A stretch of 64,000 nucleotides of DNA from UBA2862 sp045658005 (GCA_045658005.1 JAZOUD010000123.1:19655-83654); one strand, 5' to 3'; shown: positions 1 to 9,003, counted from the first letter of the stretch. Notes: generated from the sequence alone by a model not told the origin. Program-made: numbers and translations.

Positions 1-977
1 CCCTCCTGGCCGTCCGTCACCTCGTACATGGCGATATCGAAGGTCGCCACGCCCAGGTTGCCCGAGTTCATCAGCGCCATGGAGATGTCCTCGAAGCTGC
101 CCGCGGAGACCGCCGGCGCCTGGGTGATGGCGGTCCTCATCTCCACGACAGGCCTGAGAAACTCGGGCAGGCTGCACAGCGCCATGGGCGAGGGAAGGTC
201 CCTTTGATACCTCGATGGGATCTCGTCAGGGACGATGGTGAAATAGCTGGTGCCGTCGCCGTTCATGGCGGTCTGGGCCAGCTCGAAGTGCTGGATGTCC
301 CCCTGGGCTACGGGTACGGCTTCCCTGCCGAACATGTCGTTGACGGCGTTCATCTCAAAGTCGAACACCTCGATGGCCCTGTCGCCCTTGCCGTCCAGGG
401 GCTGGCTCAGCGCGACGAAGCTGGGACTGTGCAGCTCGTTGTTGCCGGACCGGTGGTAGAGCTTGGGCTCTGTATCCGAACAGCGCATGGCGCCGCGCAC
501 CTCGGTGCGAACGTAGTTCTTTCCCATGCCGCTGAGCACATACTTGTCGTTGAAGCACCTGACGGGGTTGCCGGTGATCGCTTCAAAGGAGGTTATGCCG
601 TAGGTGGGCTCGTCCTGCGTATAGTTGACGCGCCCAAAGGTCCCGAACAGCTCCAGGCGCAGCACCTTGTTGCTGCGCCGGTTCACCTTGGCCCAGGTGA
701 TCTCTGGCGTGGCGATGGAATCGTAGTAATACCGCATGGTATGCACCTGGTTGTCCAGCTGGCTTTCCAGCCAACGTGCCAGCTGCATGCCGCTCATGCT
801 CGCGTTCGGCATCATGCCGTTGTGATAAAGGCCATCATGCTGCCCAGGCCCGGTCAGCGCATAGGCGCGGGCAAGCTCGTCGTCGGTGAGCACATTGCCC
901 ACCGTGGCCAGGGCGTCAAAGGGCAATACCTGGCAGAGCATGACGATCAAAAGCAATGTGGAAAGCAGCTTTTTCAT
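1..977 (-). CDS. Secreted surface protein, N-terminal part (runs off left edge)
   Basis: An open frame of 325 codons starts with ATG at 977, after an SD (GGGGAGG), and has no stop before the window edge, so the C terminus is missing. It begins with a signal peptide: MKKLL, a hydrophobic stretch, then PFDALA. The mature N terminus (LTDDELARAYALTG, later WLESQLDNQ) resembles the start of the 1836-residue surface protein at 48591-54101, which has PLDALA, a similar helical region and a matching WLDH segment. Near residue 310, NSGNLGVATFDIAMYEV matches NTGNTGITTFDIQLVNEY of that protein. It is therefore probably a shorter paralogue lacking the large central part. Expect a C-terminal Ig-like domain and sorting signal outside the window. 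Function unknown; export is well supported, anchoring is inferred. Confidence 0.8.
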   Translation of the reverse strand, partial: MKKLLSTLLLIVMLCQVLPFDALATVGNVLTDDELARAYALTGPGQHDGLYHNGMMPNASMSGMQLARWLESQLDNQVHTMRYYYDSIATPEITWAKVNRRSNKVLRLELFGTFGRVNYTQDEPTYGITSFEAITGNPVRCFNDKYVLSGMGKNYVRTEVRGAMRCSDTEPKLYHRSGNNELHSPSFVALSQPLDGKGDRAIEVFDFEMNAVNDMFGREAVPVAQGDIQHFELAQTAMNGDGTSYFTIVPDEIPSRYQRDLPSPMALCSLPEFLRPVVEMRTAITQAPAVSAGSFEDISMALMNSGNLGVATFDIAMYEVTDGQE

Positions 978-1139
978 GGGTATTCCTCCCCGGTGACTGA
1001 AAACCGATTGCCGATTATGGAAAAATCAGACTATTTCTATTGCGTTTTAGTATAATTATACATGTGGCGCGTTCAAAATTGTCTCAAATCCCCGTCATCT
1101 GTCGTATGACTCCAAAAAAAAAATATATATGTAATAGTT

Positions 1140-1180
1140 GAAATATTACAGGGCATCCTGCGCCGTTCCTGTAATATTTC
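1140..1180. promoter_or_regulatory. Perfect 13-bp inverted repeat upstream of the ger operon
   Basis: Arms GAAATATTACAGG (1140-1152) and CCTGTAATATTTC (1168-1180) are exact reverse complements separated by 15 bases. The element lies 45 bases before the first ger start codon, in an AT-rich spacer between divergent genes. It could be an operator or an mRNA hairpin in the ger 5' leader. No T-run follows, so an intrinsic terminator is less likely. Confidence 0.6.
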
Positions 1181-1225
1181 TTTGGATTTTGCACAGGATA
1201 GTCACAGCGAAAGGAGGCGGCATCC

Positions 1226-2716
1226 ATGGTGGACGGCTTCAGCATGCTGCAAAGGACGGCGCTGGTTCCATCGCTGAATGACAATGTATCGCGCTTCAGA
1301 ACGCTTCTCCACGCGGATGTCAATTCCGACGCCCAGTTTCGGTTTATCGAATGCGCAGGCACGTGCCTGTGCGTGCTCTACATCGAGGGCATGGCGGACG
1401 ACCGGAAGATCAGCGACTTCATACTGCGGGCCTGTGTGGAACACGCTATGGAACAGCCGGGGCGCATTGACGCCGCATACCTGATGGAAAAGGTGGTGGA
1501 AATCGCCCAATGCGAGGCGGAGCAGCGGGTATCCGAAATACTGGACGGCGTGGTCACCGGCATGACGTCGGTGCTGATCGACGGCTGTGATGAGGCCGTC
1601 ATGCTGGAAACCCGGGGCTATCCGTCGCGCCAGGTCAACCGGACGACCAACGAATCCGTGGTCATCGGCGCTCAGGAGGGCTTTGTGGAGAGCCTGCGCA
1701 CGAACATGACGCTGATGCGCCGCTATGTCCCGTCCGCTGATCTGATCACCGAGTGCGTCAGCGTGGGCACGCGGGTGCCGGCCCGCGTCACGATGGTCTA
1801 CCTTGGCAATGTCGCCGACGGGGCCGTCGTCGACGCGGTGCGCAGGCGGCTGAAGGGCATCGACGCCGGGACGGTACAGGGATTGGGAGCCGTGCAGCAG
1901 CACATCGAGGACCAGCCCTGGGCGCTGCTGCCCCAGATGCTGCAAACCGAACGCCCCGACCGGGCGGCCTCCTGCGTGATGGACGGGCAGGTGGTCGTGC
2001 TGGCGGAGAATTCGCCCTATGCGCTGATCGCGCCGATCACGCTGTTTCACCAGCTGCACGCCTCCGACGACTCCTTCTCCCGCTGGCAATACGGCACCTT
2101 CCTGCGGCTGATTCGAATCATCGGCATGCTGATTTCGGTGTTCCTGCCGGGCCTCTACATCGCGCTGACCGACTATCACATGCACCTGCTGCCGCTGAGC
2201 CTGCTGGGCTCCATCGCCGAGGCCCGCTCCAACGTCCCCTTCCCCATACTGATCGAGATCCTGATCATGGAGTTTTCGTTCTACCTCATCAACGAGGCGG
2301 GCACCCGCATCCCCCAGCAGATCGGCTCGGCGCTGGGCATCGTCGGTGCGCTGATCCTCGGGCAGGCGGCGGTCTCGGCGTCCATCATCAGCCCCATACT
2401 CATCATCATCGTCGCCATTACCGGACTCGGCAATTATGCCATACCCGATTACGGCTTCGGCATCGGCCTGGTGATCTGCCGCCTGTTCATCATCGCCTGC
2501 GGCGCGGCGTTCGGTCTGTACGGGTTTTGCATCGGCGCGTTTGTCCTGGCGGTCAGCATTTGCGGCATGAAATCCTTTGGATTTCCCTACATGGCGCCCG
2601 TTGCTCCGCCGAGGCCGCACAATCCGGACCTGTTGGTCAGGCTGCCGATCTGGCTTCAAAGGCGCCCCATGTATTTTGCCGCCCTCAAATCAAGAGCGCA
2701 CGGCAGGAGAGGATGA
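1226..2716 (+). CDS. Spore germinant receptor subunit A (GerA/GerKA family)
   Basis: A 496-residue protein with the GerA-family layout. A soluble N-terminal domain of about 280 residues (IECAGTCLCVLYIEGMADD is typical) is followed by a membrane domain with conserved segments EARSNVPFP, NEAGTRIPQQIG and ITGLGNYAIPDYG. Family members form the A subunit of the receptor that senses germinants in the inner membrane of spores. The start ATG has an AAAGGAGGC SD. It is the first gene of an A-B-C operon: its stop overlaps the next start (ATGA at 2713). Expression in the forespore from a sigma-G promoter would be expected, but I could not identify one confidently. The germinant cannot be predicted. Confidence 0.95.
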   Translation: MVDGFSMLQRTALVPSLNDNVSRFRTLLHADVNSDAQFRFIECAGTCLCVLYIEGMADDRKISDFILRACVEHAMEQPGRIDAAYLMEKVVEIAQCEAEQRVSEILDGVVTGMTSVLIDGCDEAVMLETRGYPSRQVNRTTNESVVIGAQEGFVESLRTNMTLMRRYVPSADLITECVSVGTRVPARVTMVYLGNVADGAVVDAVRRRLKGIDAGTVQGLGAVQQHIEDQPWALLPQMLQTERPDRAASCVMDGQVVVLAENSPYALIAPITLFHQLHASDDSFSRWQYGTFLRLIRIIGMLISVFLPGLYIALTDYHMHLLPLSLLGSIAEARSNVPFPILIEILIMEFSFYLINEAGTRIPQQIGSALGIVGALILGQAAVSASIISPILIIIVAITGLGNYAIPDYGFGIGLVICRLFIIACGAAFGLYGFCIGAFVLAVSICGMKSFGFPYMAPVAPPRPHNPDLLVRLPIWLQRRPMYFAALKSRAHGRRG

Positions 2717-3744
2717 TCACACTGAAGCTGAACATTACCGGAACCGCATCGATCCCGGCGGCGTTCGTTGGCGCGACGGCCCGCATATTTCTCGGTCTCG
2801 CGCTGGACGGCGGCGCGGTCCACAACGGGGCTTGGATCGCCGCGCTGCTGGGCGCGCTGCCCGCCATCCCCTACTTGCTCTGCCTCGATGCCGTTCAATC
2901 CAATGGGAGGCTGGCGACGCCGCTGCGCCTGATGCTGCTGTCGGCCACCGCGCTGGATGCCGCGCACGTGCTTTCCATCTCCGTGCATGCCGCCGGCTGC
3001 CTGACGCTGGACTATGTTCCCGCCCAATACCTCGCCCTGCCGCTGGCCCTGGCGATCCTGTGGTGCCTCTGGCGCAACGGTGACGCCGTCGGCTATGCCG
3101 CCCTGCTGTGGGTCAGGGTCTTCCCCGCCCTGCTGCTTTTGGTGGTGGCGCTTCAAATGCGCCATTACAACGCGCGATGGCTGCTTCCCCTGCTCGGAAA
3201 CGGCGCTCGCGATATAATCAGTGGCGGCGTGCGCGCTTCGGGCTGGTTCATACCCGCCACGGCCATCTATTTTGCCGCTGAACGGTCAGCAGACAGTCCC
3301 GGAAAGCGCCCTCTGATCGCCTGGCTCTGCTGGGTCCCTGTCGTTGCGGCGCTGCTGCTCTTGCTTCGGCTGATGATGGCGCCCACGGGGCTGAACGGGC
3401 TGACATGGGAAGCCCGGCTGGACGCCCTGTTGACCAACGGACGCGCGCCGCTCTACCTCCAGCTGCCGATGATAGTGGCCTTCTTTATCAGCATCTTCCA
3501 CCTGCTGGCCTGCGAGTGCTTCGCGGCGTCCGCCCTGCTGCAGCGGCTCATGCCGGCGCTGGACGGTCGCCTGTGCGCGGCGGTGGTGATGGTCGCGTGT
3601 ACGGGGCTTTCCATGTCGGGCCTGACTGGCGCCGCCGTGGATTTCACAGCGCCGTGGCTCTATGTCGCCGCTGCGGTGCCGATGGCACTGTCCGCGCTCC
3701 TGCAAAGGCCCCAGAAGGGAGGTGAACGCCCATGCGCGGGATGA
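2713..3744 (+). CDS. Spore germinant receptor subunit B (GerAB/GerKB family permease-like)
   Basis: A 343-residue integral membrane protein with about ten hydrophobic segments and the permease-like pattern of GerB subunits, such as AAFVGATARIFLGLALDGG near the start and repeated helices to the end. The start is the ATG at 2713, translationally coupled to the A subunit by a 4-base overlap. An open frame continues upstream to 1753 but only reads the A gene in another frame. It also overlaps the next gene by 13 bases. In the family this subunit is thought to bind germinant. Overall similarity is weaker than for the A subunit, so position and topology carry much of the call. Confidence 0.88.
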   Translation: MITLKLNITGTASIPAAFVGATARIFLGLALDGGAVHNGAWIAALLGALPAIPYLLCLDAVQSNGRLATPLRLMLLSATALDAAHVLSISVHAAGCLTLDYVPAQYLALPLALAILWCLWRNGDAVGYAALLWVRVFPALLLLVVALQMRHYNARWLLPLLGNGARDIISGGVRASGWFIPATAIYFAAERSADSPGKRPLIAWLCWVPVVAALLLLLRLMMAPTGLNGLTWEARLDALLTNGRAPLYLQLPMIVAFFISIFHLLACECFAASALLQRLMPALDGRLCAAVVMVACTGLSMSGLTGAAVDFTAPWLYVAAAVPMALSALLQRPQKGGERPCAG

Positions 3745-4820
3745 GGCTGACTGCGCTGACCGTCCTGCTGGCGCTATTGCTGGGCGGGTGCCAGGACACC
3801 GGGGAGGTGGAAAACCAGGCCTATGTGCTGGTATTGGCCCTGGACGGGGGCGGTGACAGCGGGCTTGCGCTGACGGTGCGCGTGCCCAAGATCGGAAAGA
3901 GCGACGCCCAGGGCGACAAGGGCGATTCCGGGAGCAGCCCCTACCTGACCTTCTCAGTCGCCGCGCCGTCGTGGTCGGAGGCGCTGGACGCGCTGCAGTG
4001 GGCCACGCCGCGGCGCATCAACCTGAGCCACATTGAGATGATCGTCGCCTCGCAGGCGCTGGCTTCGCAGGCCTCGTTCGCAGGCCTGATGAACGAAATG
4101 GCCGATACCCCCAACCTGTACACAAACGCCCGCTTTGTGATCTGCCCGGGAAGCGCCCGGGCCTTCCTGGAGGCGGGAGAAACGGTGATCGGCACGCGCC
4201 TGTCCTCAGAGCTGCACACGATGCTGTCCCAGTACGCGCGGCAGGGCTATATCCCGGACGCCTGCCTGGCGGACGCCTGCTATAGCGCCAACGGCATCTA
4301 CGGCGATCCCATCGCCATATGGGCCGAACTGACCGAGGCCGGATCGGAGGGCGATGCGGTGACCAAATCCCCGATGCGCCAGCGCTTTTCAGGCGCGGCA
4401 CTGTTCCTCGGCGGGCGGTTCGTCCGCGCGCTGTCAAAGCGCGATACGCGGCTGCTCAACCTCATTCGCGGCCAGTGCAGGACCCTGTGCTTTTCATGGC
4501 AGGATAAAGCCATCGAATTTCCCCTTCGATCCTCGTCCCGGAAGGTGCGGATTGAAGGGGGTGAAATCACCCTATTGTTGCATCTGGAGCTGGGTGTGCC
4601 TGTTGGCTTTAGCGACACGGAAATACCAGCGCTTCGGCAGTCGATACGAAACGATATCGTCCGCCTGGTCGGCGACTGCCAGCGGCTTGGCGTCGACCCC
4701 TTTGGCTTCGCGGAATCAGCGGCGGGCCATTTCATGGCCACCTCTGAGTGGATGGCCTTCGGCTGGCGAAGCCACTTCATGCGCGCGACGCTGGACGTCG
4801 ATGTCAGCGTTTCAAAGTAA
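3732..4820 (+). CDS. Spore germinant receptor lipoprotein subunit C (Ger(x)C family)
   Basis: A 362-residue lipoprotein. The N terminus has a signal peptide ending in LLLGGC, with Cys20 the lipidation site. Family features follow: GEVENQAYVLVLALD, then INLSHIEMIVASQALA and the alpha/beta C-terminal domain. GerC subunits sit on the outer face of the spore inner membrane with the A and B subunits. The SD GGAGGTG lies at good spacing before ATG 3732, inside the end of the B gene. A second ATG at 3741 is possible. Last gene of the operon; a hairpin terminator follows at 4841. Confidence 0.93.
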   Translation: MRGMRLTALTVLLALLLGGCQDTGEVENQAYVLVLALDGGGDSGLALTVRVPKIGKSDAQGDKGDSGSSPYLTFSVAAPSWSEALDALQWATPRRINLSHIEMIVASQALASQASFAGLMNEMADTPNLYTNARFVICPGSARAFLEAGETVIGTRLSSELHTMLSQYARQGYIPDACLADACYSANGIYGDPIAIWAELTEAGSEGDAVTKSPMRQRFSGAALFLGGRFVRALSKRDTRLLNLIRGQCRTLCFSWQDKAIEFPLRSSSRKVRIEGGEITLLLHLELGVPVGFSDTEIPALRQSIRNDIVRLVGDCQRLGVDPFGFAESAAGHFMATSEWMAFGWRSHFMRATLDVDVSVSK

Positions 4821-4840
4821 CACTGATTTTATATTATCCA

Positions 4841-4875
4841 AACCCGCGATTGGCCGTATTGCCAACCGGGTTTTT
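4841..4875 (+). terminator. Rho-independent terminator of the ger operon
   Basis: Stem AACCCG/CGGGTT is reinforced by TTGGC/GCCAA inside it and ends in five Ts (4871-4875). It lies 20 bases after the gerC-type stop. It overlaps the -35 of the next promoter. Confidence 0.75.
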
Positions 4876-4887
4876 GTATGCTATAAT
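4859..4887 (+). promoter_or_regulatory. Sigma-A promoter of the flavodiiron protein gene
   Basis: TTGCCA (4859-4864), 17-bp spacer, TATAAT (4882-4887), with a TG one base before the -10 (extended -10). The promoter is embedded in the upstream terminator, leaving an mRNA leader of about 60 bases. Confidence 0.75.
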
Positions 4888-4955
4888 CTTACCATCATCA
4901 TATGTCCCGGCGGTCCGTGTTCAGAGGGCTTACCGGGAGAAGGAGGAGCTGTAAC

Positions 4956-6800
4956 GTGCATTGCGTCAAGCAGATTACACAGGATATGTATTGGGTGGGC
5001 GGCAGCGACCGTCGCCTGGCGCTGTTTGAGAACGTCTACCCCATCCCCAATGGCGTTTCCTACAACGCCTACCTGGTGCTGGACGAGCAGACCGTGCTGT
5101 TCGACACCGTGGACAAGAGCGTCAGCGAGGTCTTCTTCGAGAACCTCGAGTACCTCCTGGCCGGACGTCCCCTGGACGTGCTGGTGGTCAATCACATGGA
5201 GCCGGACCACTGCGCCACGATGAGCGAGCTGGTGCTGCGCTACCCCAATGTGAAGATCTACACCAACGCCAAGGCCCTGGCGATGATCAGGAACTACTTC
5301 ACCTTTGACATCGACAGCCATATCACCGTGGTCAAGGAGATGGATACCCTCTGCACCGGCAGGCATACCTATGCCTTTGTGATGGCCCCGATGGTCCACT
5401 GGCCCGAGGCCATGGTTTCCTATGACACCACGGAGAAGATACTGTTCTCCGCTGATGCCTTCGGCACCTTCGGCGCGCTGAACGGGAACATCTTCGCCGA
5501 CGAGGTCAACTTCGAGACGGAATACCTGGACGACGCCCGCCGCTACTACACCAACATCGTCGGCAAGTACGGCACCCAGGTGCAGGCGCTGCTGAAGAAG
5601 GCTGCCAAGCTGGAGATCGCCATGATCTGCCCGCTGCACGGCCCCGTCTGGCGCAAGCACATCGACTGGTTCATCGACAAGTACCAGAAGTGGAGCACCT
5701 ACACCCCCGAGGAGGACGCCGTGATGGTGGCCTATGCCTCCGTCTACGGCCACACCGAAAACGTGGCCAACATCATCGCATCGAAGCTGGCCGACGGCGG
5801 CGTGCGGAACGTGAAGGTCTACGACGTGTCCGTCACCCATCCCTCGGTGATCGTATCCGAGGCCTTCCGGGTCAGCCACATCGTGTTTGCCTCCACGACC
5901 TACAACGCGGGCATCTTCGTGAACATGGAGAACGCCCTGCACGACATCGTGGCCCACAACCTGCAAAACCGCACCATCGCCATCGTTGAAAACGGCAGCT
6001 GGGCTCCCACCGCCGGCGGACTGATGCGCGAGCTGCTTGGGCGGCTCAAGAACACCACCATCCTCGAGCACGGCCTGACGATCAAGTCCTCGCTGAAGCA
6101 GAGCCAGCTGCCTGAGCTGGACGAGCTGGTGGCCGCGATCCTGGAGACCATGCCCAAGCCCCAGGCCATCGAGCACAAGCCCAGCGAGGCCGTCGAGCCG
6201 AACGCCATGTTCAAGCTCTCCTATGGCCTGTTCGTGCTGACCGCAAGGGACGGCGACAAGGACAACGGCTGCATCATCAACACCGCCGCCCAGCTGACCA
6301 GCAATCCCAACCGCATCAGCATCGCCGTGAACAAGGGCAACTTCACCCACGACATGATCATGAAGACCGGCGTGTTCAACGTCTCCATACTGTCCACCGA
6401 CGCGCCCTTCGATATCTTCAAGTACTACGGCTTCCAGAGCGGCCGGGACGTGAACAAGTTCCCCGGCAGCGGCTTCCCCCGCAGCAGGAACAACCTGATC
6501 TTCATCACCGGCTGCACCAACGCCTTCATCTCCGGCAAGGTGGTCGAGGCCCACGATTACGGCACCCATACGCTGTTCGTGGCGGATGTCACCGAGGCCC
6601 AGGTGCTCTCCAACGCGCCCTCCGTCACCTATGCCTACTACTTCGCCAACATCAAGCCGAAGCCCCAGGCGCCGGCGGAAAAGAAGGTGGGCTGGGTGTG
6701 CAAGATCTGCGGCTACGTGTACGAGGGCGAAGAACTGCCCCCGGACTTCGTATGCCCGCTGTGCAAGCACGGCGCGGCGGATTTCGAGAAGCTGCAATAA
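4956..6800 (+). CDS. Flavodiiron protein fused to flavin reductase-like and rubredoxin domains
   Basis: From GTG 4956 the protein has 614 residues. GTG is preferred over upstream in-frame ATG 4902 because GGAGAAGGAGGAG stands just before it. Domains in order are: metallo-beta-lactamase-fold diiron domain (about 1-250) with NHMEPDH, VHWPE, SADAFG and PLHGP supplying the diiron ligands; flavodoxin domain (about 258-395, VAYASVYGHTENVA); flavin reductase-like split-barrel domain (about 415-560); and C-terminal rubredoxin (CKICG ... CPLC). The family reduces O2 to water and/or NO to N2O in the cytoplasm of anaerobes. Carrying its own flavin and rubredoxin modules suggests an internal electron route from NAD(P)H. 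Monocistronic: own promoter at 4859, terminator at 6817. Confidence 0.95.
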   Translation: MHCVKQITQDMYWVGGSDRRLALFENVYPIPNGVSYNAYLVLDEQTVLFDTVDKSVSEVFFENLEYLLAGRPLDVLVVNHMEPDHCATMSELVLRYPNVKIYTNAKALAMIRNYFTFDIDSHITVVKEMDTLCTGRHTYAFVMAPMVHWPEAMVSYDTTEKILFSADAFGTFGALNGNIFADEVNFETEYLDDARRYYTNIVGKYGTQVQALLKKAAKLEIAMICPLHGPVWRKHIDWFIDKYQKWSTYTPEEDAVMVAYASVYGHTENVANIIASKLADGGVRNVKVYDVSVTHPSVIVSEAFRVSHIVFASTTYNAGIFVNMENALHDIVAHNLQNRTIAIVENGSWAPTAGGLMRELLGRLKNTTILEHGLTIKSSLKQSQLPELDELVAAILETMPKPQAIEHKPSEAVEPNAMFKLSYGLFVLTARDGDKDNGCIINTAAQLTSNPNRISIAVNKGNFTHDMIMKTGVFNVSILSTDAPFDIFKYYGFQSGRDVNKFPGSGFPRSRNNLIFITGCTNAFISGKVVEAHDYGTHTLFVADVTEAQVLSNAPSVTYAYYFANIKPKPQAPAEKKVGWVCKICGYVYEGEELPPDFVCPLCKHGAADFEKLQ

Positions 6801-6816
6801 GTCCAAACTGGCCTTA

Positions 6817-6852
6817 CAAAAAACCGACCCTCGTCTGTGGGGGTCGGTTTTG
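6817..6852. terminator. Bidirectional terminator between convergent genes
   Basis: AAAACCGACCC and GGGTCGGTTTT form a strong stem with an A-rich 5' flank and T-rich 3' end. It can end both the flavodiiron transcript (plus) and the BaiN-like transcript (minus, stop at 6867). Confidence 0.85.
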
Positions 6853-6866
6853 CGCTGGGTCTGTTT

Positions 6867-8135
6867 TTAATCGTCGGCCATGGCCGCGGCGCTCCTCCCC
6901 GCCAGCGCGCCGGTGGAGAAGGCGATTTGCAGGTTGTAGCCGCCGGTGGCGGCGTCCACGTCCATCAGCTCCCCGCAGAGATACAGGTTTTTCAACCGCT
7001 TGCTCTGCATGGTGGAGGGATTGATCTCCTTCACGTTCACGCCGCCCCGGGTGATGATGGCCTCATTGAAGCCGCCGAGGCCCTTCGGGTGCAGCTCGAT
7101 GCCCTTGACGACCTTCAACAGCGCCGCGCGCTGCCGGGCAGTGACGCTGTTGACGGGCATTGTCGGCGAAAGCCCGGCCAGCCGGATCAGCTGCTCCGAC
7201 AGGCTTCGTGGCGCGAGGCCGTCCACGACGCTGCTCAGCTGCTTGCGGGACAGCTGACTGAAATCCCGCAGCAATCGGACGTCCAGCGTCTGTTCGTCCA
7301 GCGCCGGCTTCAGGTCGATGGACATGCGCACGGTGGAGAGATCCTCCGGCAACAGGCTGGACAGGGTCAGCGCCAGCGGGCCGGAGATCCCCGTATGGGT
7401 GAAGAGCAGCTCCCCCATCTGGCTGTAGAGCCGCTTTTCCTTTTTGCCGCCGGTTATAAAGGCGGTCAGCGTCACGTTCTTCAGGGTCAGCCCCGCCAGC
7501 GTCCCCGGCCAGCTCTCCACCGTGTCGATGGCGACCAGCGCGGGCAGCGTCGGCGTGACGGTGTGCCCGACATCCCGGGCCATGGCGTGGCCGTCGCCGG
7601 TCGAGCCCGTGGAGGGATAGCTGAGCCCCCCTGTGGCGAGTATGACGGCGTCGGCGTAAATGCTCCTGCCGTCCTCCAGGGCCACGCCCACACATTGGCC
7701 GTCCTCCGTCAACAGCTGTGCGACTCGGGTATTCAGGCGAATATCCACGCCCGCGCCATCAAGCCCCCGCTTCAGCGCGGCGATGATGTCGCTGGATTTG
7801 TCGGAGACCGGAAACACCCGGTTTCCCCGCTCCACCTTCAGGGGCGTGCCCAGATCCTCCACCAGCGCCATCATCCCCGCGTTGTCCAGATGGGCAAAGG
7901 CGGCGTACAGGAACCGCGGATTTCTGAAAATGTTGCGCTGGTACTGCTCCATATCCGAGGCGTTGGTGACGTTGCAGCGTCCCTTGCCGGTGATATAGAG
8001 CTTCTTTCCCAGCTTTTCATTGCGCTCCAGCAGCGTGACCCGGGCGCCGCCGCGCGCCGCGTACAGCGCCGCCAGCATGCCGGAGGCGCCGCCGCCCACC
8101 ACGATACATTTGTTGTGCTGCATATCAGGCCTCAC
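6867..8135 (-). CDS. FAD-dependent oxidoreductase, HI0933/BaiN-like family
   Basis: A 422-residue flavoprotein with an N-terminal dinucleotide-binding motif (CIVVGGGASGMLAA), the family segment GKKLYITGKGRCNVTN, a second FAD-contact region ILATGGLSYPSTGSTGDGH and a C-terminal LYLCGELMDVDAATGGYNLQ. Members are cytoplasmic oxidoreductases; most are uncharacterised and a few act on bile-acid intermediates. A specific substrate cannot be claimed. Start is either GTG 8135 or ATG 8123; GTGAGG lies upstream of the ATG. It follows the RpiR regulator gene by one base and is probably co-transcribed with it. Confidence 0.9.
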   Translation of the reverse strand: MRPDMQHNKCIVVGGGASGMLAALYAARGGARVTLLERNEKLGKKLYITGKGRCNVTNASDMEQYQRNIFRNPRFLYAAFAHLDNAGMMALVEDLGTPLKVERGNRVFPVSDKSSDIIAALKRGLDGAGVDIRLNTRVAQLLTEDGQCVGVALEDGRSIYADAVILATGGLSYPSTGSTGDGHAMARDVGHTVTPTLPALVAIDTVESWPGTLAGLTLKNVTLTAFITGGKKEKRLYSQMGELLFTHTGISGPLALTLSSLLPEDLSTVRMSIDLKPALDEQTLDVRLLRDFSQLSRKQLSSVVDGLAPRSLSEQLIRLAGLSPTMPVNSVTARQRAALLKVVKGIELHPKGLGGFNEAIITRGGVNVKEINPSTMQSKRLKNLYLCGELMDVDAATGGYNLQIAFSTGALAGRSAAAMADD

Positions 8136-8136
8136 G

Positions 8137-9003
8137 TCACTCGGTCGTCCTGGCGAGATAGACGTCGTATTTGCTCCAGATATCCTCCATCTCCTCGAAG
8201 TATTGGGATACCTCGTGGCGACGGCGCTGCCCCAGGGCGACGATCAGCGCGTTGATCAGCGACAGCGGCGCGGCAAAGGAATCCACGAAGGAGGACATGT
8301 CGCTCTTGGCCATCAGGCAGGTATCCGCCGTGGCGTGCAGCGGCGACAGCGGGCCGTCGGTGATGGCGATCAGGGAAGCGCCCCTGGAACGGGCGAACTC
8401 CATCGCCTCGATGGAGCGCGCCGTATACCGGGGAAAAGAAATGCCGATCAGCAGGTCCCCCTCACCGATCCGGGAGAGCTGCTCAAATACGTCGCTGATG
8501 CCCGAAGTCACCACTGTGACGTTGGGAAAGATAAACCGCAGGTAATGGGCAAAGAATTCCGCGATCGGCGCCGAGGCCCTCAGGCCGAGCACATAGATGT
8601 TGCGCGCGGAGATGATCTTTTCGATGGCATCCTCGAAGGCATTGATGTCCATCTCGTCCAGCGTCGAGCGGATGTTCTGTATATCGGCCTTCAGCACCTT
8701 GTTCAGCACCTGGGCATGATCCATATCCGAGGTCATCTCAAAGCGCTGGGAGGCGGTCAGGCGGTGGCGAATCAGCTCCTGAAGGGCCTTTTGAAGGTGG
8801 GGATAACCGCTGTAGCCCAGGGCGGACGCGAAGCGCACCACGGTTGACTCCGAAACCCCCACATATTCACCCAGCTTGGAAGCGGTCATGAAGACGACCT
8901 TGTCGTAGTGGGTCACGATGCATTCAGCGATGCGGCGGTGGCTTTTTGAAAGTTTTTTACCGCTGTGATTCAATCTCTGTATCAGTTCCTGTGCGTTGTC
9001 CAT
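8137..9003 (-). CDS. RpiR-family transcriptional regulator (HTH + SIS domains)
   Basis: A 288-residue regulator. The N-terminal helix-turn-helix (about 1-78) includes TASKLGEYVGVSESTVVRFASALGY, the RpiR signature. The SIS sugar-phosphate-binding domain (about 110-250) includes IYVLGLRASAPIAEFFAHYL and GDLLIGISFPRYTARSI. Family members respond to phosphosugars and often control sugar catabolism or cell-wall amino-sugar recycling. SD AAGGGGTGAT precedes ATG 9003. It forms a probable two-gene operon with the flavoprotein downstream, an unusual partner, so its regulon may lie elsewhere. The palindrome at 9086-9101 is a candidate self-operator. Confidence 0.93.
   Translation of the reverse strand: MDNAQELIQRLNHSGKKLSKSHRRIAECIVTHYDKVVFMTASKLGEYVGVSESTVVRFASALGYSGYPHLQKALQELIRHRLTASQRFEMTSDMDHAQVLNKVLKADIQNIRSTLDEMDINAFEDAIEKIISARNIYVLGLRASAPIAEFFAHYLRFIFPNVTVVTSGISDVFEQLSRIGEGDLLIGISFPRYTARSIEAMEFARSRGASLIAITDGPLSPLHATADTCLMAKSDMSSFVDSFAAPLSLINALIVALGQRRRHEVSQYFEEMEDIWSKYDVYLARTTE

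Noticed and set aside
1202..2659. Long open frame antisense to the GerA-type gene
   Set aside because: Produced by GC-rich codon bias of the real gene; composition is His/Arg/Asp-rich and no family is recognisable. The same holds for the other long antisense frames, such as 4881-6806 (opposite the flavodiiron gene), 13373-15157, 15787-17256 and 44971-46869.
1753..2712. Upstream extension of the GerB-type frame
   Set aside because: It reads the GerA-type gene in another frame; the ATGA overlap at 2713 and family length support the later start.
6837..8255. Long plus-strand frame opposite the BaiN-like gene
   Set aside because: Antisense shadow: the minus-strand frame has clear FAD-binding motifs.
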